Origin: CBDAQR01 sp965199055
GTDB taxonomy: Bacteria; Pseudomonadota; Gammaproteobacteria; Pseudomonadales; Halieaceae
Reading direction: 5' to 3'
DNA length: 64,000 nt
Assembly (NCBI GenBank): GCA_965199055.1
Contig: CBDAQR010000003.1
Coordinates: 1,364,001 to 1,428,000 of the forward strand
Made by a program: the position numbers and the translations under genes. Numbering within the stretch: the first letter of the stretch is position 1; each line of letters opens with the position of its first letter. This document shows positions 26,493 through 36,514 of the stretch, one piece after another. Under the pieces are notes generated by a model. The model was not told the origin of the DNA and made no database searches. It saw nothing but the letters and a program-made list of their open reading frames with translations.

Positions 26493-27684
26493 TCACTCGG
26501 ACTCCTGAACCGCCTCCAGGGCGTCCAGTCTGGCGGTTAATGCCTGTATGTGCGCCTCTTGTGCGCTCGCCCGTGTGAGCAGGTCCTGGATGGCGCGCCC
26601 GAGGATGGGCACCAGTTCGGTGTAGCGGAACCCGTACAGGCCGGTGCCTGCGTCTTTGATCAGGGGGGCAAAGTTTACTGGGTCGATACCCAGGTCGCCC
26701 AGTACCGCCTCGACCTGCTGCGCCACCACCCCAAAATGCCGCCGCGCAAAGGTCTGGTTGACGGCCGCGCTGTCCTCGACCTTGATCTGCTCGGTCTGCA
26801 CCACCCGGTGAATGCGCGGCTCGCCGTGCGCATCCAGGATCGGCTCGCCCTGCGCATCGACCAGCGGATACGTCTCATAGAGCGGCTCCTCGAGGGTTTT
26901 TTGTACCTGGCGGCGCACGGCCTGGCCGTCGATGATCTCAATTTCTTCACCCTCAACGGTGACCGTGCGGGTTTTTTCGACGGTGACGGTGCGCGTGGTG
27001 GCCGGCTCACGCTGATCCGCCCACCGAAAGCCCACGAACTCCAGCCTTGCGATGAGTTCACGCACGCTCTCAAGGTCAATCTCGGCGATCTCACGCTTGA
27101 GGCGGCGGTCTGAGGTGTTGATGGCCCCGTTGGTGGCATACACATCGTCCCAGCGCTTGCGCGCCGTGCCCAGGTCCTTGGTGTTGTTGGTCTCCGGTTC
27201 AATCCCGGCGCGGTGGGTGCGCATCTGCGGCTGTCCGTTGTAAAAGCTCACCAGGGCCCCGTTGGGGAGGTGGCTCCAGGCCGCCTCACGGCGGGCGTCG
27301 GCACACACGGCCCCGCCGTACAGCGTGACCAGCGTGTACGCATCCCGGGCGCGGCCAAAGCGCAGCGTCTCTGCGCTCAGTGCGCCGCGCAGGGCCACAT
27401 CAGTGCCGTCCAGGCCTGCCCCGGCCGGGCCGCGGGGACCAACGGGACCGCGCGGCCCCGGTGGACCCGCTGGGCCGGGCACGTCAGGACCGCGCTGTCC
27501 CTCCCGGCTTTGCTGTTCAATAGCAAAGGCGGTCTGGGTGACGGGCCCGAAACGGTAGCGCACCCTGACATCACGGGGCGCTGTGCCGGTGCCGGTCACC
27601 GCCAGGGCGCAGCCGGCGCGCCACAGGGGCTGATTGGCCGGGGTCGCCTGCGGCTGAAACGCCCAGTCGGCGGGCAGGCGGGTG
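26493..27684 (-). pseudogene. 3' part of tail-tip/central fibre gene J, with S74 chaperone domain
   Basis: This is the C-terminal 396 codons of the tail-tip gene, cut off from 28876-32679 by an IS. It includes a collagen-like run (GPAGPPGPRGPVGPRGPAG), a beta-rich region, and a C-terminal intramolecular chaperone of the peptidase S74 type. The chaperone's autocleavage motif is NTSDRRLKREIAEID (Ser-Asp with Lys), with a closing coiled coil. S74 domains guide trimer folding of tail fibres and then cleave themselves off. The frame extends to a GTG at 27710 inside the IS, which could allow a stand-alone product. Confidence 0.85.
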
Positions 27685-27725
27685 TGTAAATACCCCAAAC
27701 AGCTAACCACCCATTCATAGAAAAA

Positions 27726-28505
27726 TTAAGCCACTTCTCGGTATTGAACGGGTGTCATATCGTTCAATCCATCATGGGGTCGTTCATGGTTATACAACAC
27801 GATCCAGTCATCCGTGATCTCTCGAACTTCCTGCAATGTCTCGAACAGATATAAGTCCAATACTTCCTCTCGATACGTGCGATTAAAACGTTCGATAAAT
27901 CCATTTTGGTAAGGCTTGCCGGGCTTGATGAAATCGATCTGAATTCCATGCGCTTGCGCCCATTCAGCCAACGCCCCTGATGTAAATTCAGGGCCATTAT
28001 CAACCCTGATAATAGCGGGATAGCCTCGCCAGGCTGCAATACGATCTAATGTATGTATCACTCGCTCCGTAGTAATGCCCGAATTGATATCTATCGCTAA
28101 CACTTCTCGATTGAAATCATCAACCACATTGAACGTGCGAAACCGATGACCGTGACGCAAGGTATCGCTCATAAAATCCATCGACCAACAGATATTGGCT
28201 GATCTAGGAACGCGCAATGGCAACGGATTCCTATTCGGTATCCTGCGTTTTACTTTACGCCGTATATTCAGTTTTAACTCCATATAAACACGGTAAATCC
28301 GTTTGTGATTCCAACGTTTACCCAACGCTCTGAGCCGCTTACACAGCTTTGGAAAACCCCAGCGAGGGTGCTTCTCAACCAAGGCCAGCAACGCATCAAT
28401 CAGCTCACTATCATCTACTCGCTTGGGCGTGTAGTAATACGCCGTGCGACTTAGCGCGGCTGCACCACAGGCCGCTCGAATGCTGACAGGGTAATCCTTG
28501 CGCAA
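27726..28505 (-). CDS. IS3-family transposase OrfB (copy 1)
   Basis: A 259-residue rve-type integrase domain. The DDE residues lie in WSMDFMSD, RVDNGPEF and NGFIERFNRTYREE. It is probably made as an OrfAB fusion by -1 frameshifting, since the fused frame reads on from the orfA slippery site through PVHRRQWVDRL to the ATG at 28505. No difference from copy 2 was seen. Confidence 0.93.
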   Translation of the reverse strand: MRKDYPVSIRAACGAAALSRTAYYYTPKRVDDSELIDALLALVEKHPRWGFPKLCKRLRALGKRWNHKRIYRVYMELKLNIRRKVKRRIPNRNPLPLRVPRSANICWSMDFMSDTLRHGHRFRTFNVVDDFNREVLAIDINSGITTERVIHTLDRIAAWRGYPAIIRVDNGPEFTSGALAEWAQAHGIQIDFIKPGKPYQNGFIERFNRTYREEVLDLYLFETLQEVREITDDWIVLYNHERPHDGLNDMTPVQYREVA

Positions 28506-28537
28506 ACGATCAACCCACTGCCGACGATGGACTGGCC

Positions 28538-28801
28538 CTAAAGCTTTTTTATGATCTCTTCCTGCATCTGACTCTTCAGGCTGAGATCGGCATACATCTG
28601 CTTGAGCTTGCGGTTCTCTTCTTCAAGTTCCTTGAGCCGCCGTACATCGGAGGCTTCCATTCCACCGTACTTAGAGCGCCACTTGTAAAAGGTGCTGAGT
28701 CCAATGCCATGCTCTCGACATATGTCCGGAACCGGCACTCCGCTTTCTGCTTGTTTGAGAAACGCCACAATCTGCGTTTCGCTGAACTTCGATTTGCGCA
28801 T
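28538..28801 (-). CDS. IS3-family OrfA (copy 1)
   Basis: An 87-residue protein: HTH (KFSETQIVAFLKQAESGVPV, then DICREHGIGLSTFYKWRSKYGG) and a leucine-zipper-like C-terminus (LKELEEENRKLKQMYADL). It binds IS ends. Its last codons include AAAAAAG (28550-28544), where a -1 slip would join orfB. Confidence 0.92.
   Translation of the reverse strand: MRKSKFSETQIVAFLKQAESGVPVPDICREHGIGLSTFYKWRSKYGGMEASDVRRLKELEEENRKLKQMYADLSLKSQMQEEIIKKL
28544..28550 (-). other. Programmed -1 frameshift site A6G in IS copy 1
   Basis: AAAAAAG at the orfA end, just before its stop (ATA AAA AAG CTT TAG). A -1 slip enters the orfB frame. The same site recurs at 53379-53385 in copy 2. Confidence 0.75.
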
Positions 28802-28981
28802 ATGTAAAAACTCCTATCACGTTAGTTTATAGAAATTTCTACGTATGAGTGGCGCTATTTTACGGGGTACTTACAGGTGACCGCACCGCCGGGCAGCGTC
28901 GGTTGGCTGCGTGCGCGGCGGTACACGGTGAGCGGGTAGCTCTCGCCCCCGGGCAGCCCGGGCGGTCCCGGAGGTCCCGGT

Positions 28982-29227
28982 GGGGCCCAGCGGCTCCACA
29001 GCGTGGGCGGCCGCCAGGGGCCCCAGGCATGGCCGCTGCCATCGCTGGCCGGTGCGGCCCGGGTGGACACCCACAGGTAGGGCATCGCCGCACTGACATC
29101 GGGCGCATTGTCAAACCAGCCGGTGGGCACATGGTCATCGCGATCGCGGCCGCCGATGGGGGTGGCAGGCCGCGTGTGATCGGCGGTGGTTCTGAAGACG
29201 TATTCCATGCCCGGCCCGTCACGGCCC
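28982..29227 (-). repeat. Direct repeat unit A in J (partner 29675-29920)
   Basis: About 246 bp nearly identical to 29675-29920, exactly 693 bp (231 codons) apart. It encodes the module with HVPTGWFD and PYLWVSTRAAPASDGSGHAW. The in-frame spacing allows module gain or loss by recombination. Confidence 0.85.
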
Positions 29228-29674
29228 CGCTCCCCCTTGGGACCGGTAGCGCCTTTATCGCCCTTCTGACCGGTATCGCCCTTGTCGCCGGTCTCGCCTT
29301 TCTCCCCAAAGCGTCCGACCACGCGCGGGGCGGACCAGCGCCCGGTGATACCGCGGCGGCTGCCCACACGGGGCATGCCCGCCACCGCGCGCTCACAGCG
29401 GTGCAGGTAGGGCTGCTCGGCGGTCAGGTCCGGCGCAGCGTCATGCCAGGACAGGCCCGCGGCGGTGCCCGGGGCATCGTATCCCCATGCGTTATCCGGG
29501 TGCTGGGAAGCGGGCACGGTCGGAAGGTGGCTGCGGGCAAAGATGAATTCCATACCCGCGCCGTCCTGACCATCCGCACCGTTGATGCCATCACGGCCAT
29601 CGATGCCGTCCGTACCGGCGCTGCCCCTGTCCCCGGTCTCACCCTTCTCACCGGTATCGCCTTTTTCGCCGGGC

Positions 29675-29920
29675 GGGGCCCAGCGGCTCCACAGCGTGGG
29701 CGGCCGCCAGGGGCCCCAGGCATGGCCGCTGCCATCGCTGGCCGGTGCGGCCCGGGTGGACACCCACAGGTAGGGCATCGCCGCACTGACATCTTGCGCA
29801 TCGTCAAACCAGCCGGTGGGCACATGGTCATCGCGACCCCGACCGCCAATCGGGGTGGCAGGCCGCGTGTGATCGGCGGTGGTTCTGAAGACGTATTCAA
29901 TCCCCGGCCCGTCACGGCCA
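29675..29920 (-). repeat. Direct repeat unit A', partner of 28982-29227
   Basis: Same sequence as 28982-29227 with a handful of substitutions, mostly near the edges (for example around 29793 and 29899). Same frame within J. Confidence 0.85.
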
Positions 29921-32678
29921 TCGGTCCCATAGCGTCCGATCAGTCGGGGGGCGCTCCAGGGGGCTGCGATGGCGGCACCGGTCGACGGCGCACCCGTGAC
30001 CGGGCGCTGGCACTGGAACAGGTAGGGCTCCTCGGCGGTCAGGTCCGGCGCAGCGTCGTGCCATACCTGCCCGCCTGCCGTGTCCGGGGCATCGTAGCCC
30101 CAGGCATTGTCCGGGTGCCTGCTGGCCGGCAGGCGTACATCATTGAACCGGGTGTAGACGGTTTCCATGCCTGCCCCGTCAGCGCCCCTGGCCCCAAAGC
30201 GGGCAATGCGCACCGGGGCCGACCAGGGCGCGGTCACCGCCTCCCCCACCGCCGGGCTGCCCGTGACCGTGCGCTGGCACATCAGCAGGTGCGGGCGTGC
30301 GCGGGTGACATTGGGCGCACTGGCGTGCCAGGATTGCCCGCCTGCCGTGCCCGGTGTCGCGTAGCCCCAGGCGTTGTCGGGGTGCTGGCGGGGCGGCAGG
30401 GTGCGAGCGGCGGCCCCGGTGAAGATGGACTCCACGCCCACGCCGTCGGCTCCCTCGGTCTGCCCCGTATTCACCGACATCGCCGGTGTCGGTGCGCTCG
30501 CGTTGCCGAGGTGGTCAACCGCCTTCAGCCACAGGTAATACGTCGTGTTCGGTTCCAGCGCCGGGACGAGGGTCTCGTTCCCATACGCCTCCTGAACCGG
30601 CTGGGCCGGGATCGCATTGCCCACGCTGACAAACACCTGCACATGGGAAAAGTCGAGATCGGCCGGCGCGGTCCAGTGAACCGCAAGACTGCTGCCCCAG
30701 CCGCGAAGGCTGTCAATGCGGGGCGGGGCTGGGGCGGTGGTGTCCAGAAACACCCCGTGGTCCGCGGCATTCACCCAGGCGCTGCGCACACCCAGGCCAT
30801 TGACGGTGCGCACGCGAATCCGGTAGGTGGACAGCCACGTCACCGGCTCAATCTGGTAGGTCGGTTCGGTGGTGGTGGCGCTATGCCAGCGGGTCTGCTG
30901 CGGGTCTTGCCATTGCACCTCGAAGTGGCTGACAAAGGCATCGTCTGGCGCGGTCCAGTCCACGTCGATGCCGAGCACGCCGCGGCGGCCCTGGGTGGGC
31001 CGGTAATTCGTGGCGCTTCTGAGCCGGGACGGGGGTTGGATGGCCAGCGGGTTGGGCAGGGTGGTGTCGTCCCTGAGCCGCTCCAGCGGCACCGCCTCGT
31101 AGGCGTAGAGGGCAGCGACGTGCTCGGCGAGCTCCACCTTCACCTCGCCATCGGCGCTCAGTCCCAGGGCGGTGATCATAAACGGCTTGGCCTGCCAGCC
31201 GGGGCTCGGATGGGTGACCGTGACGATATCCCCCACGGTGCAGCGCAGGGCCTCGGACGTGGCGACAAAGTGGGCGCGCAGGTTATGGCGCGATTTGTAC
31301 AGGATCAGGCGGGCGATATCGCGAGCCTGGTAGGTGTTGTTGACGCTCTCCAGGGTGAGCTCGTGGTGCAGCGGTGTGCCGTTATCCTGCGCCAGCAGAG
31401 CCGCCTCGGTGGCACTGCCGGGCGGCGGATAGACGGCGATATCCTCCTGCCAGTTGGCGTTGGGGTTTTTGAAGCGCACCGTGACCCGGTTGTAGGTGTC
31501 CTTCTTGTTCGGGGCCTGCCAGTGCAGACCGCCGATGATGTGGTGCGGGGTAAAATCAAAGACGGGCGGGGCATCCTTCTCAATCTGAAGGCCGTAGCGG
31601 CCCTGGGTGTAGGGCATCAGGCCCCGGCACCCGGCCAGCACGGTCTTGATGTTGTTGAACAGCGTTTTGCCGGTATCGAGGTGCAGATTGCAGCGGTACA
31701 GGCGGGTACGGGCGGCATCGGCGTAGATCGTGCTGGCGGGGGTGAAATCCGGGCCGCTGATGAGTTCATACTCGATCACGAACTGCCCGCCCAAGACCCC
31801 CCAGTGGGCGGTGTTGTGGTAGGCCTCGCGCAGGGTGGCGATCGTGGTGGGGCTGTCCGGTGCATCCGTCAGGGTGCTGTGCAGATGGTTGAAGGCGTTG
31901 GCCGGTCGGGTGTCCCAGACCAGGTAGTTAATGCCCGCCACCTCGACCACCCGGTCCGGCTGTCCCAGTGTCTGGCGGGCGATCAGCGTGCGGGCGGTGT
32001 CGATGTCACGGGCGGCCTGGGCAAACAGGGCCTCGTTGATGGCACTGTCGGGCAGGCCCTTGCCAAAGCGGGAATTGGTCAGGTAGTCGCGCAGCACCCA
32101 GGCGTGGTTATCGGACCATTGGGTGGTGCCCGTGGGCGGGTGGTAGACCTTGCGCCCCTTGACGGTGGCCTTGATGACGGGCAGGCCGGAAAAGTACTCG
32201 GGGTAGTATTTGAGGCGCACGGCCATGTAGGCGATGCCTGACAGGGTGTGCTGGTCACTCCACACATCCAGTGCGGCCGCGAACATCGGGTCGACCGGCT
32301 GCGTATCGTGGCCGTGGTGCAGGTTGATCGCCATCGGGGCGTTGGGATTGGGGCGGGTGAGGTGCGCACCGGGCCTGCCCACCTCACGCCCGGGAAACTC
32401 CGCGATCGGTTTGTCATCGACGCGCAGGTTGTAGATGGCCTCGATCTCGCCCTCACACAGCGCGATGATCATGTACAGATAGGCATTGTCCGGGCCTGCG
32501 CTGTGCAAAAACACGCGGGTGCCGGTGACCTGCTGGACGCCATAGATCACGGGCAGGTTCTCGATGTTGGAGGACTTGTTGACCGCGGTGCCCTGGGTGG
32601 CCTCATCCTGTTCAGGGATATCGACAAACCAGGAAAAGACCTCCTCAAAGACGTCCGTAATAAACTCCAGCACGCCCA

Positions 32679-33233
32679 TCAGGTGCGCCCCCAGAGAATG
32701 TCGCGCACCGTGTGCGCGGCGAAGGCCAGGCCCTGGTCACGGGGGAAGTGAATGCGCTGGGAGGTGGGGTTGGTCTTGCGCCCGTTGCGGGTCTGAAAGT
32801 TGGCCCAGTGGCCGGCGACCTCGAGCGTCAGGGTGGCGCGATCGCGGGCATCACGGCCCTTCAGACCGGCGATATGGCCATCGAAGAACAGCAGCGGTTC
32901 ACCGATGACGCGCAGGCGGCTGTCCAGCAGGGCCTTGTAATAGCGCAGGCGCGTATCGAGGTAGTCGTTGTTGAGAAACAGGCCCACCAGGGTGGGCTCG
33001 ACCGCGGCGAGTTCCAGGCGCAGGGTGCCCACGCGCAGCACGGCGGTCTCCGAGACGCTGTTGATCGCCAGCACATGGCCGGAGGGGGTGTAGGTGTGGC
33101 CCTGATAGTCAATGGCAAAGGCGGCATCGGTCAGGGTGAGGGGGGTGGCGAAGTCGATGTGCAGCAGCGAGACCAGGGTAAAGCGGTCCTTGCCCAGCTC
33201 GCGCAACACCGCGTCATGGATGTGTCGGGTCAT
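32679..33233 (-). CDS. Phage minor tail protein (DUF2163-like, lambda L position)
   Basis: A 184-residue protein: LVSLLHIDFATPLTLTDAAF, TYTPSGHVLAINSVSETA, then FLNNDYLDTRLRYYKALL and LLFFDGHIAGLKG. This resembles the DUF2163/TIGR02218 tail proteins that precede the tip protein in lambda-like and GTA clusters. It lies directly before J with a four-base overlap. Cysteine ligands typical of lambda gpL are not evident. Confidence 0.75.
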   Translation of the reverse strand: MTRHIHDAVLRELGKDRFTLVSLLHIDFATPLTLTDAAFAIDYQGHTYTPSGHVLAINSVSETAVLRVGTLRLELAAVEPTLVGLFLNNDYLDTRLRYYKALLDSRLRVIGEPLLFFDGHIAGLKGRDARDRATLTLEVAGHWANFQTRNGRKTNPTSQRIHFPRDQGLAFAAHTVRDILWGRT

Positions 33234-33254
33234 CGGGGTTGCCTGGGTTGCGGA

Positions 33255-33833
33255 TCAGGGGGCTTCAATCAGGTCCACCTCGGCGCTAAACAGTTCACCG
33301 GGCGCGACGTCAACGCGCTGCACATCGCCGCGCTGGCGCACCGTGATGGGGACCTGGTCGTAGGTGATGGCGGTGCCGCGGGGCACGGCACTCATCAGCG
33401 CTGGCTGCAACGCCAGCAGGCCGGGGCCGGGGCGATCGGCGGTGATCATGTAGGCCTTGGGGTGGTTGGCGAAGACCAGCAAATCCCCGGCCTTGAGCGT
33501 CCCGGTGTGGCCGCTGACGGCCACGGTGCTGGCCCCCAGGGGTGCCGGGCGGTTCACCGTGCACGGCCCGCGGGCCTGAGCGCTGGCCTCGCCGATGACC
33601 GGCAGCACGATGGTAAAGGTCTCGGCCATGCCCTGCTGGCGCATCAAAAAGGCGAACACCGGGGCGAACTGCGCCGCGCTCAGCGGGCTGTAGCGGGCCG
33701 TGAATTCAAAGCGGTGTCCGCCGAGGTAGCGGCCCTGGGTGCGTCCGGACAGGCTGGTGCTGGCCACGGCGAAGTAGCGGCTGGCAAAGCGGATACCGCG
33801 GAAGGCCGGGGTACTGGGGTAGACGCCGCTCAC
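33255..33833 (-). CDS. Phage minor tail protein
   Basis: A 192-residue protein (MSGVYPSTPAFRGIRFASRY...) rich in beta strands, with a segment GTLKAGDLLVFANHPKAYMI. The position between tape measure and the L-like gene matches lambda M or DUF2460-type tail proteins. No catalytic residues are seen. Its start overlaps the tape measure stop by four bases. Confidence 0.7.
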   Translation of the reverse strand: MSGVYPSTPAFRGIRFASRYFAVASTSLSGRTQGRYLGGHRFEFTARYSPLSAAQFAPVFAFLMRQQGMAETFTIVLPVIGEASAQARGPCTVNRPAPLGASTVAVSGHTGTLKAGDLLVFANHPKAYMITADRPGPGLLALQPALMSAVPRGTAITYDQVPITVRQRGDVQRVDVAPGELFSAEVDLIEAP

Positions 33834-35878
33834 AGCACAACGCCCTCCTCCGCCAGGCCCTGGCGCACCAGCGAGACCATCAGGGCGCGGTTCTGGTGTA
33901 ACCAGTCCTCGGCCCCGCGCATATCAAAAAACTGGGGCAGGGTGATATTGACCACGGGCGCTGCGGGTGCGGCGTTCAGGTTGCCCCCCTTGCGCACCAG
34001 GTCCGTGAAATCCTTGTTCTGGGTGGGCGACAGGACACGCTCGCCGCGTTGCAGCAGCCAGGTGGATTCGCCCGGCACCTGGGTCAGGCCCCCGTGGGCC
34101 ACGCCGGCAATGGCGGCCACATTACCCACCGTCGTGGCCGTGGTCAGGGCGACGGCGGGCAGGTTCAGCGGAAACGGTGCCGAGGCCCACGCTTTCTGGA
34201 CGGCGGCGTAGCCGTCGACCAGTGCTTCCTTGAGCTTGATCCGTTTTTCGGCATCGAAGAGCAGACGCGCCGCCGCAATCCCCGCGGCCACCCGCTTATT
34301 GTCCAGCTTGCCCTTGGCGCTGGCATAGCGTTGGGCCAGGCCGATCAGCGCCTGGTGGCGGGTGGTTTCCTGTTCCAGCTCCTGCTGGCGGGCCTGCGCC
34401 TGCGCTGCGGCCTGCGCCTCGCTGTCGTTGCGCGCCTGTTCGCTGGCGCGCTGGGCCAGGGCCTGGCGTCTGGCCTGATACACGGCCTCGGCGGCCAGCT
34501 CGCGCTCACGAAACGCCGTGCGCAGTTCGCCCGTGAGGCGCTGGTCGTCCTCGAGCGCGGTGCGCTCCTGCGCCATCCGCGCCAGTACCTGCTGGTGGCG
34601 CAGCGTCTCCGCCTCGGCCTGCGCCCCCGCGGCGGCCGCCGCCTGCTGGCGCAGTTGCAGGGTCTGCTCGTTCAGCTGGCGCAGCGTATCGCTCGATGCC
34701 TTCTCCAGGATCGCCGCGCGCGCTGCCGCCGCTTCCCGGGCCATCTGCACCCGGGTGGCCTCGCCCTGGGCGGCCTGCGCCTGTGCGCGCTGCTGCGCCT
34801 GGTGGACGCGGCGGTAGGTGTCCAGGTAGGCCTGCTCGGTCTCCCCGAGTTGCGCCAGGAAGGCCGTGTTATCGAGCAGTGCGCCATTGTCGCGCAGCGC
34901 CGAACGCAGGGCGGTCAGTTCGCCGCGCAGCCGGGTCAGCGCCTCGGCATCGGTCTCGGACACCGCGCCGGTGAGCTGACCCAGGCCCTCGGCCAGGCGA
35001 TTGAAAAAGCCCGTGGCCGCCGCGTCCAGACCGAGGGTTTTGACCAGTTCAATGCGAAACGTCGTCCACTGCTCGGACAGCAGATCGACGGCACCGGCCA
35101 GTCCCGCGCCCTCGGCCGCCCCTGCACCGCCGACCTGCTGGCGGAGCTTGGCCAGGATCAGTGCCTGGCCCTCGGCGGCCCGCCCGGCGTCATAGAGTGC
35201 GCGAATCATGTCGCGCTCGGCCTCGGTGAACGAGACGCCCGAGCGGCGCAGCGCGGTGAGCCCGCTGGCGGGGTCTTCCAGGGCCTTGCCGAGCTGCAAC
35301 GCGGCCGTGCGGGCATCGCTGCGCATCACCGCCGCCAGGTCCTGGGCTAGGGTCAGGGTCTGTGTAAACGCCTCACCGGCAATGTTGCGAAAGGTCAGCA
35401 GCACACCGGCCGCATCACGCATCCCCGCCGCCGAGGCCAGCGTCGAGCGTCCCAGGTCCTCGGCGAGCGCGTTGATCTGGCTGGCGGTGAGTCCGGCCGC
35501 GGCGCCGGTCGCGCTGACCAGTGCCTCGATGCGCCCCATCTGGCGCTCGTAGTCGGCAAACGCCTTCACCGCCGAGGTGGCCGCGGCGGTGGTCCCGGCC
35601 AGGGCCAGGCCAAAGCCCACGGTCAGCGGGTTGAGCGTGCCCAGGCGGCTACCGATGGCGGACAGCCGGCCCGTGGCGTGGCCTAACGGGCGGTCCAGCG
35701 TGGCGGCGCTGTTGGCGGCCGTGCGCAGGTGCGCCCCCAGGCCCGACAGCTGCGCCGCGGCGGCCTTTGACTGGCGGCTGAAGCGCCGCGTTGAGGTCTC
35801 GGCCCGCGTCACCTCGCGCCGGTACTGGGCCGAGTCGGCGGTCAGGGTGACCGTGATGTTACTGAGGTTCTGCGGCAT
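33830..35878 (-). CDS. Tail tape measure protein
   Basis: A 682-residue protein. A coiled-coil, Ala/Gln/Glu-rich middle (about 320-540) is preceded by hydrophobic GFGLALAGTTAAATSAVKAFADYERQMGRIEALV-type segments (GFGLALAG near 95). The C-terminal region resembles the lambda tape-measure C domain. It sets tail length and is ejected during infection. It follows the G/GT chaperone genes as expected, overlapping the T frame by 20 bases. Confidence 0.88.
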   Translation of the reverse strand: MPQNLSNITVTLTADSAQYRREVTRAETSTRRFSRQSKAAAAQLSGLGAHLRTAANSAATLDRPLGHATGRLSAIGSRLGTLNPLTVGFGLALAGTTAAATSAVKAFADYERQMGRIEALVSATGAAAGLTASQINALAEDLGRSTLASAAGMRDAAGVLLTFRNIAGEAFTQTLTLAQDLAAVMRSDARTAALQLGKALEDPASGLTALRRSGVSFTEAERDMIRALYDAGRAAEGQALILAKLRQQVGGAGAAEGAGLAGAVDLLSEQWTTFRIELVKTLGLDAAATGFFNRLAEGLGQLTGAVSETDAEALTRLRGELTALRSALRDNGALLDNTAFLAQLGETEQAYLDTYRRVHQAQQRAQAQAAQGEATRVQMAREAAAARAAILEKASSDTLRQLNEQTLQLRQQAAAAAGAQAEAETLRHQQVLARMAQERTALEDDQRLTGELRTAFRERELAAEAVYQARRQALAQRASEQARNDSEAQAAAQAQARQQELEQETTRHQALIGLAQRYASAKGKLDNKRVAAGIAAARLLFDAEKRIKLKEALVDGYAAVQKAWASAPFPLNLPAVALTTATTVGNVAAIAGVAHGGLTQVPGESTWLLQRGERVLSPTQNKDFTDLVRKGGNLNAAPAAPVVNITLPQFFDMRGAEDWLHQNRALMVSLVRQGLAEEGVVL

Positions 35879-36182
35879 AGATCATCCCGGGAATGGTGCG
35901 CAGCAGCGCGATGTCCTGCGCCGGGGTGCGCGGCGGCTGGTATGCGTACATAAAATCCCCCGGTGCCATGACCCGCCGGTAGCCTCGCGGGGCGTTCGCG
36001 GCGGCGGCCACGGTACCCGCCGCGTAGTTGTGCAGGTGAAACCCCCAGGGCTCGGCGGCGTAAAACGCCGCCCAGGCGTTGAACGCGGACACGGACAGCT
36101 CACGCAGCATGGCATCGACGTGCAGTCGTCCCAGGGCCAGCGCCAGGCGGTAGGCTAATTGCCGGGTGCCCCGGGGTCGGCT
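35859..36182 (-). CDS. Tail assembly chaperone T frame (made as G-T fusion)
   Basis: The T part is read after a -1 slip at 36188-36182, continuing SRPRGTRQLAYRLALGRLHV and then MLRELSVSAFNAWAAFYAAEPWGFHLHN-type sequence (given in part as SAFNAWAAFYAAEPWG). It ends at 35859. The AYRLALGRLHVDAML stretch is typical of phage tail protein T. Fusion with G gives about 218 residues. G and GT bind the tape measure and recruit tube subunits, then leave. An internal ATG at 36110 is a less likely separate start. Confidence 0.82.
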   Translation of the reverse strand, partial: SRPRGTRQLAYRLALALGRLHVDAMLRELSVSAFNAWAAFYAAEPWGFHLHNYAAGTVAAAANAPRGYRRVMAPGDFMYAYQPPRTPAQDIALLRTIPGMIYAAEPQ

Positions 36183-36514
36183 TTTTTTGGGTCATCGAGC
36201 TCACACAGGCGCACGGCCACGCGGTACAGCGCATCGAGCACCCGGCGCGGATAGCGACGCACCTCGGCCAGCACCGCCTCAAACGGCTCCTCGCGCCCGT
36301 AGTGCAGCGACAGCGCAATGAGTTCGGTATTGCGCGCGATATTGGCCCGGAGCCGCTCACCGACGGCCGCCGGCGTCTCGGGCGTCTCGGGCGTCTCGGG
36401 CGTCCCGGGGACCCCGGCGATCCAGTTCACGTAGTCATAGGCGGACAGCTCGAACAGCTCATAGTCGCGGCCCTCGATCGTCACCGTCTCACGGTGAAGC
36501 TCGCCCGTCATCAT
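36155..36514 (-). CDS. Tail assembly chaperone G-like
   Basis: A 119-residue protein (MMTGELHRETVTIEGRDYEL...), acidic, with a small run ETPETPETP (36361-36400) that is itself a DNA repeat. It corresponds to lambda gpG by place between tail tube and tape measure genes, by size, and by the slippery site at its 3' end. The start overlaps the tube gene stop (ATGA). Confidence 0.82.
   Translation of the reverse strand: MMTGELHRETVTIEGRDYELFELSAYDYVNWIAGVPGTPETPETPETPAAVGERLRANIARNTELIALSLHYGREEPFEAVLAEVRRYPRRVLDALYRVAVRLCELDDPKKADPGAPGN
36182..36188 (-). other. Programmed -1 frameshift site (A7) in tail gene G/GT
   Basis: On the minus strand the G frame reads CCA AAA AAA GCC near its end. The A AAA AAA heptamer allows a -1 slip into the T frame, which stays open to 35859. 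Position and geometry match the conserved G/GT frameshift of siphophages. Confidence 0.82.

Larger units (their letters stand above)
27685..28875 (-). mobile_element. IS3-family (IS407-type) insertion sequence, copy 1
   Basis: 1191 bp, from TGTAAATACCCC to GGGGTACTTACA, the TG...CA ends typical of IS3. GGTG at 27681-27684 and 28876-28879 is a 4-bp target duplication, as expected for the IS407 group. It holds orfA and orfB with an A6G slippery site between them. The insertion splits the J gene in frame. Confidence 0.92.
28855..32679 (-). pseudogene. 5' part of tail-tip protein J (host-specificity), cut by IS
   Basis: 1267 phage codons followed by a few IS-encoded residues, then TAG at 28855. 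Without the IS and one GGTG copy, the frame joins 26493-27684 exactly, giving about 1663 residues. The N-terminal third resembles lambda J/GTA tail-hub proteins (AVNKSSNIENLPVIYG, FLHSAGPDNAYLYM). The middle has two fibronectin-III-like domains (about 555-750). The rest is repeated approximately 100-residue modules (HPDNAWGYDAPGTA...WSAPRVVGRFG) separated by collagen-like GxY runs. J normally forms the tail tip that contacts the receptor. The start overlaps the upstream gene stop (ATGA). Confidence 0.88.

Noticed and set aside
26276..26578. Plus-strand 100-codon frame before the tail gene
   Set aside because: No start signal or family; it runs into the 3' end of the tail-tip gene on the other strand.
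28849..32241. A 1130-codon open frame on the plus strand opposite the tail-tip gene
   Set aside because: It is an antisense shadow of GC-rich coding DNA. The minus strand has clear tail motifs and repeats, and the plus frame runs from the IS into J.
32712..35350. Long plus-strand frames opposite the tape measure and minor tail genes
   Set aside because: No ribosome sites or recognisable domains; composition mirrors the minus-strand genes.
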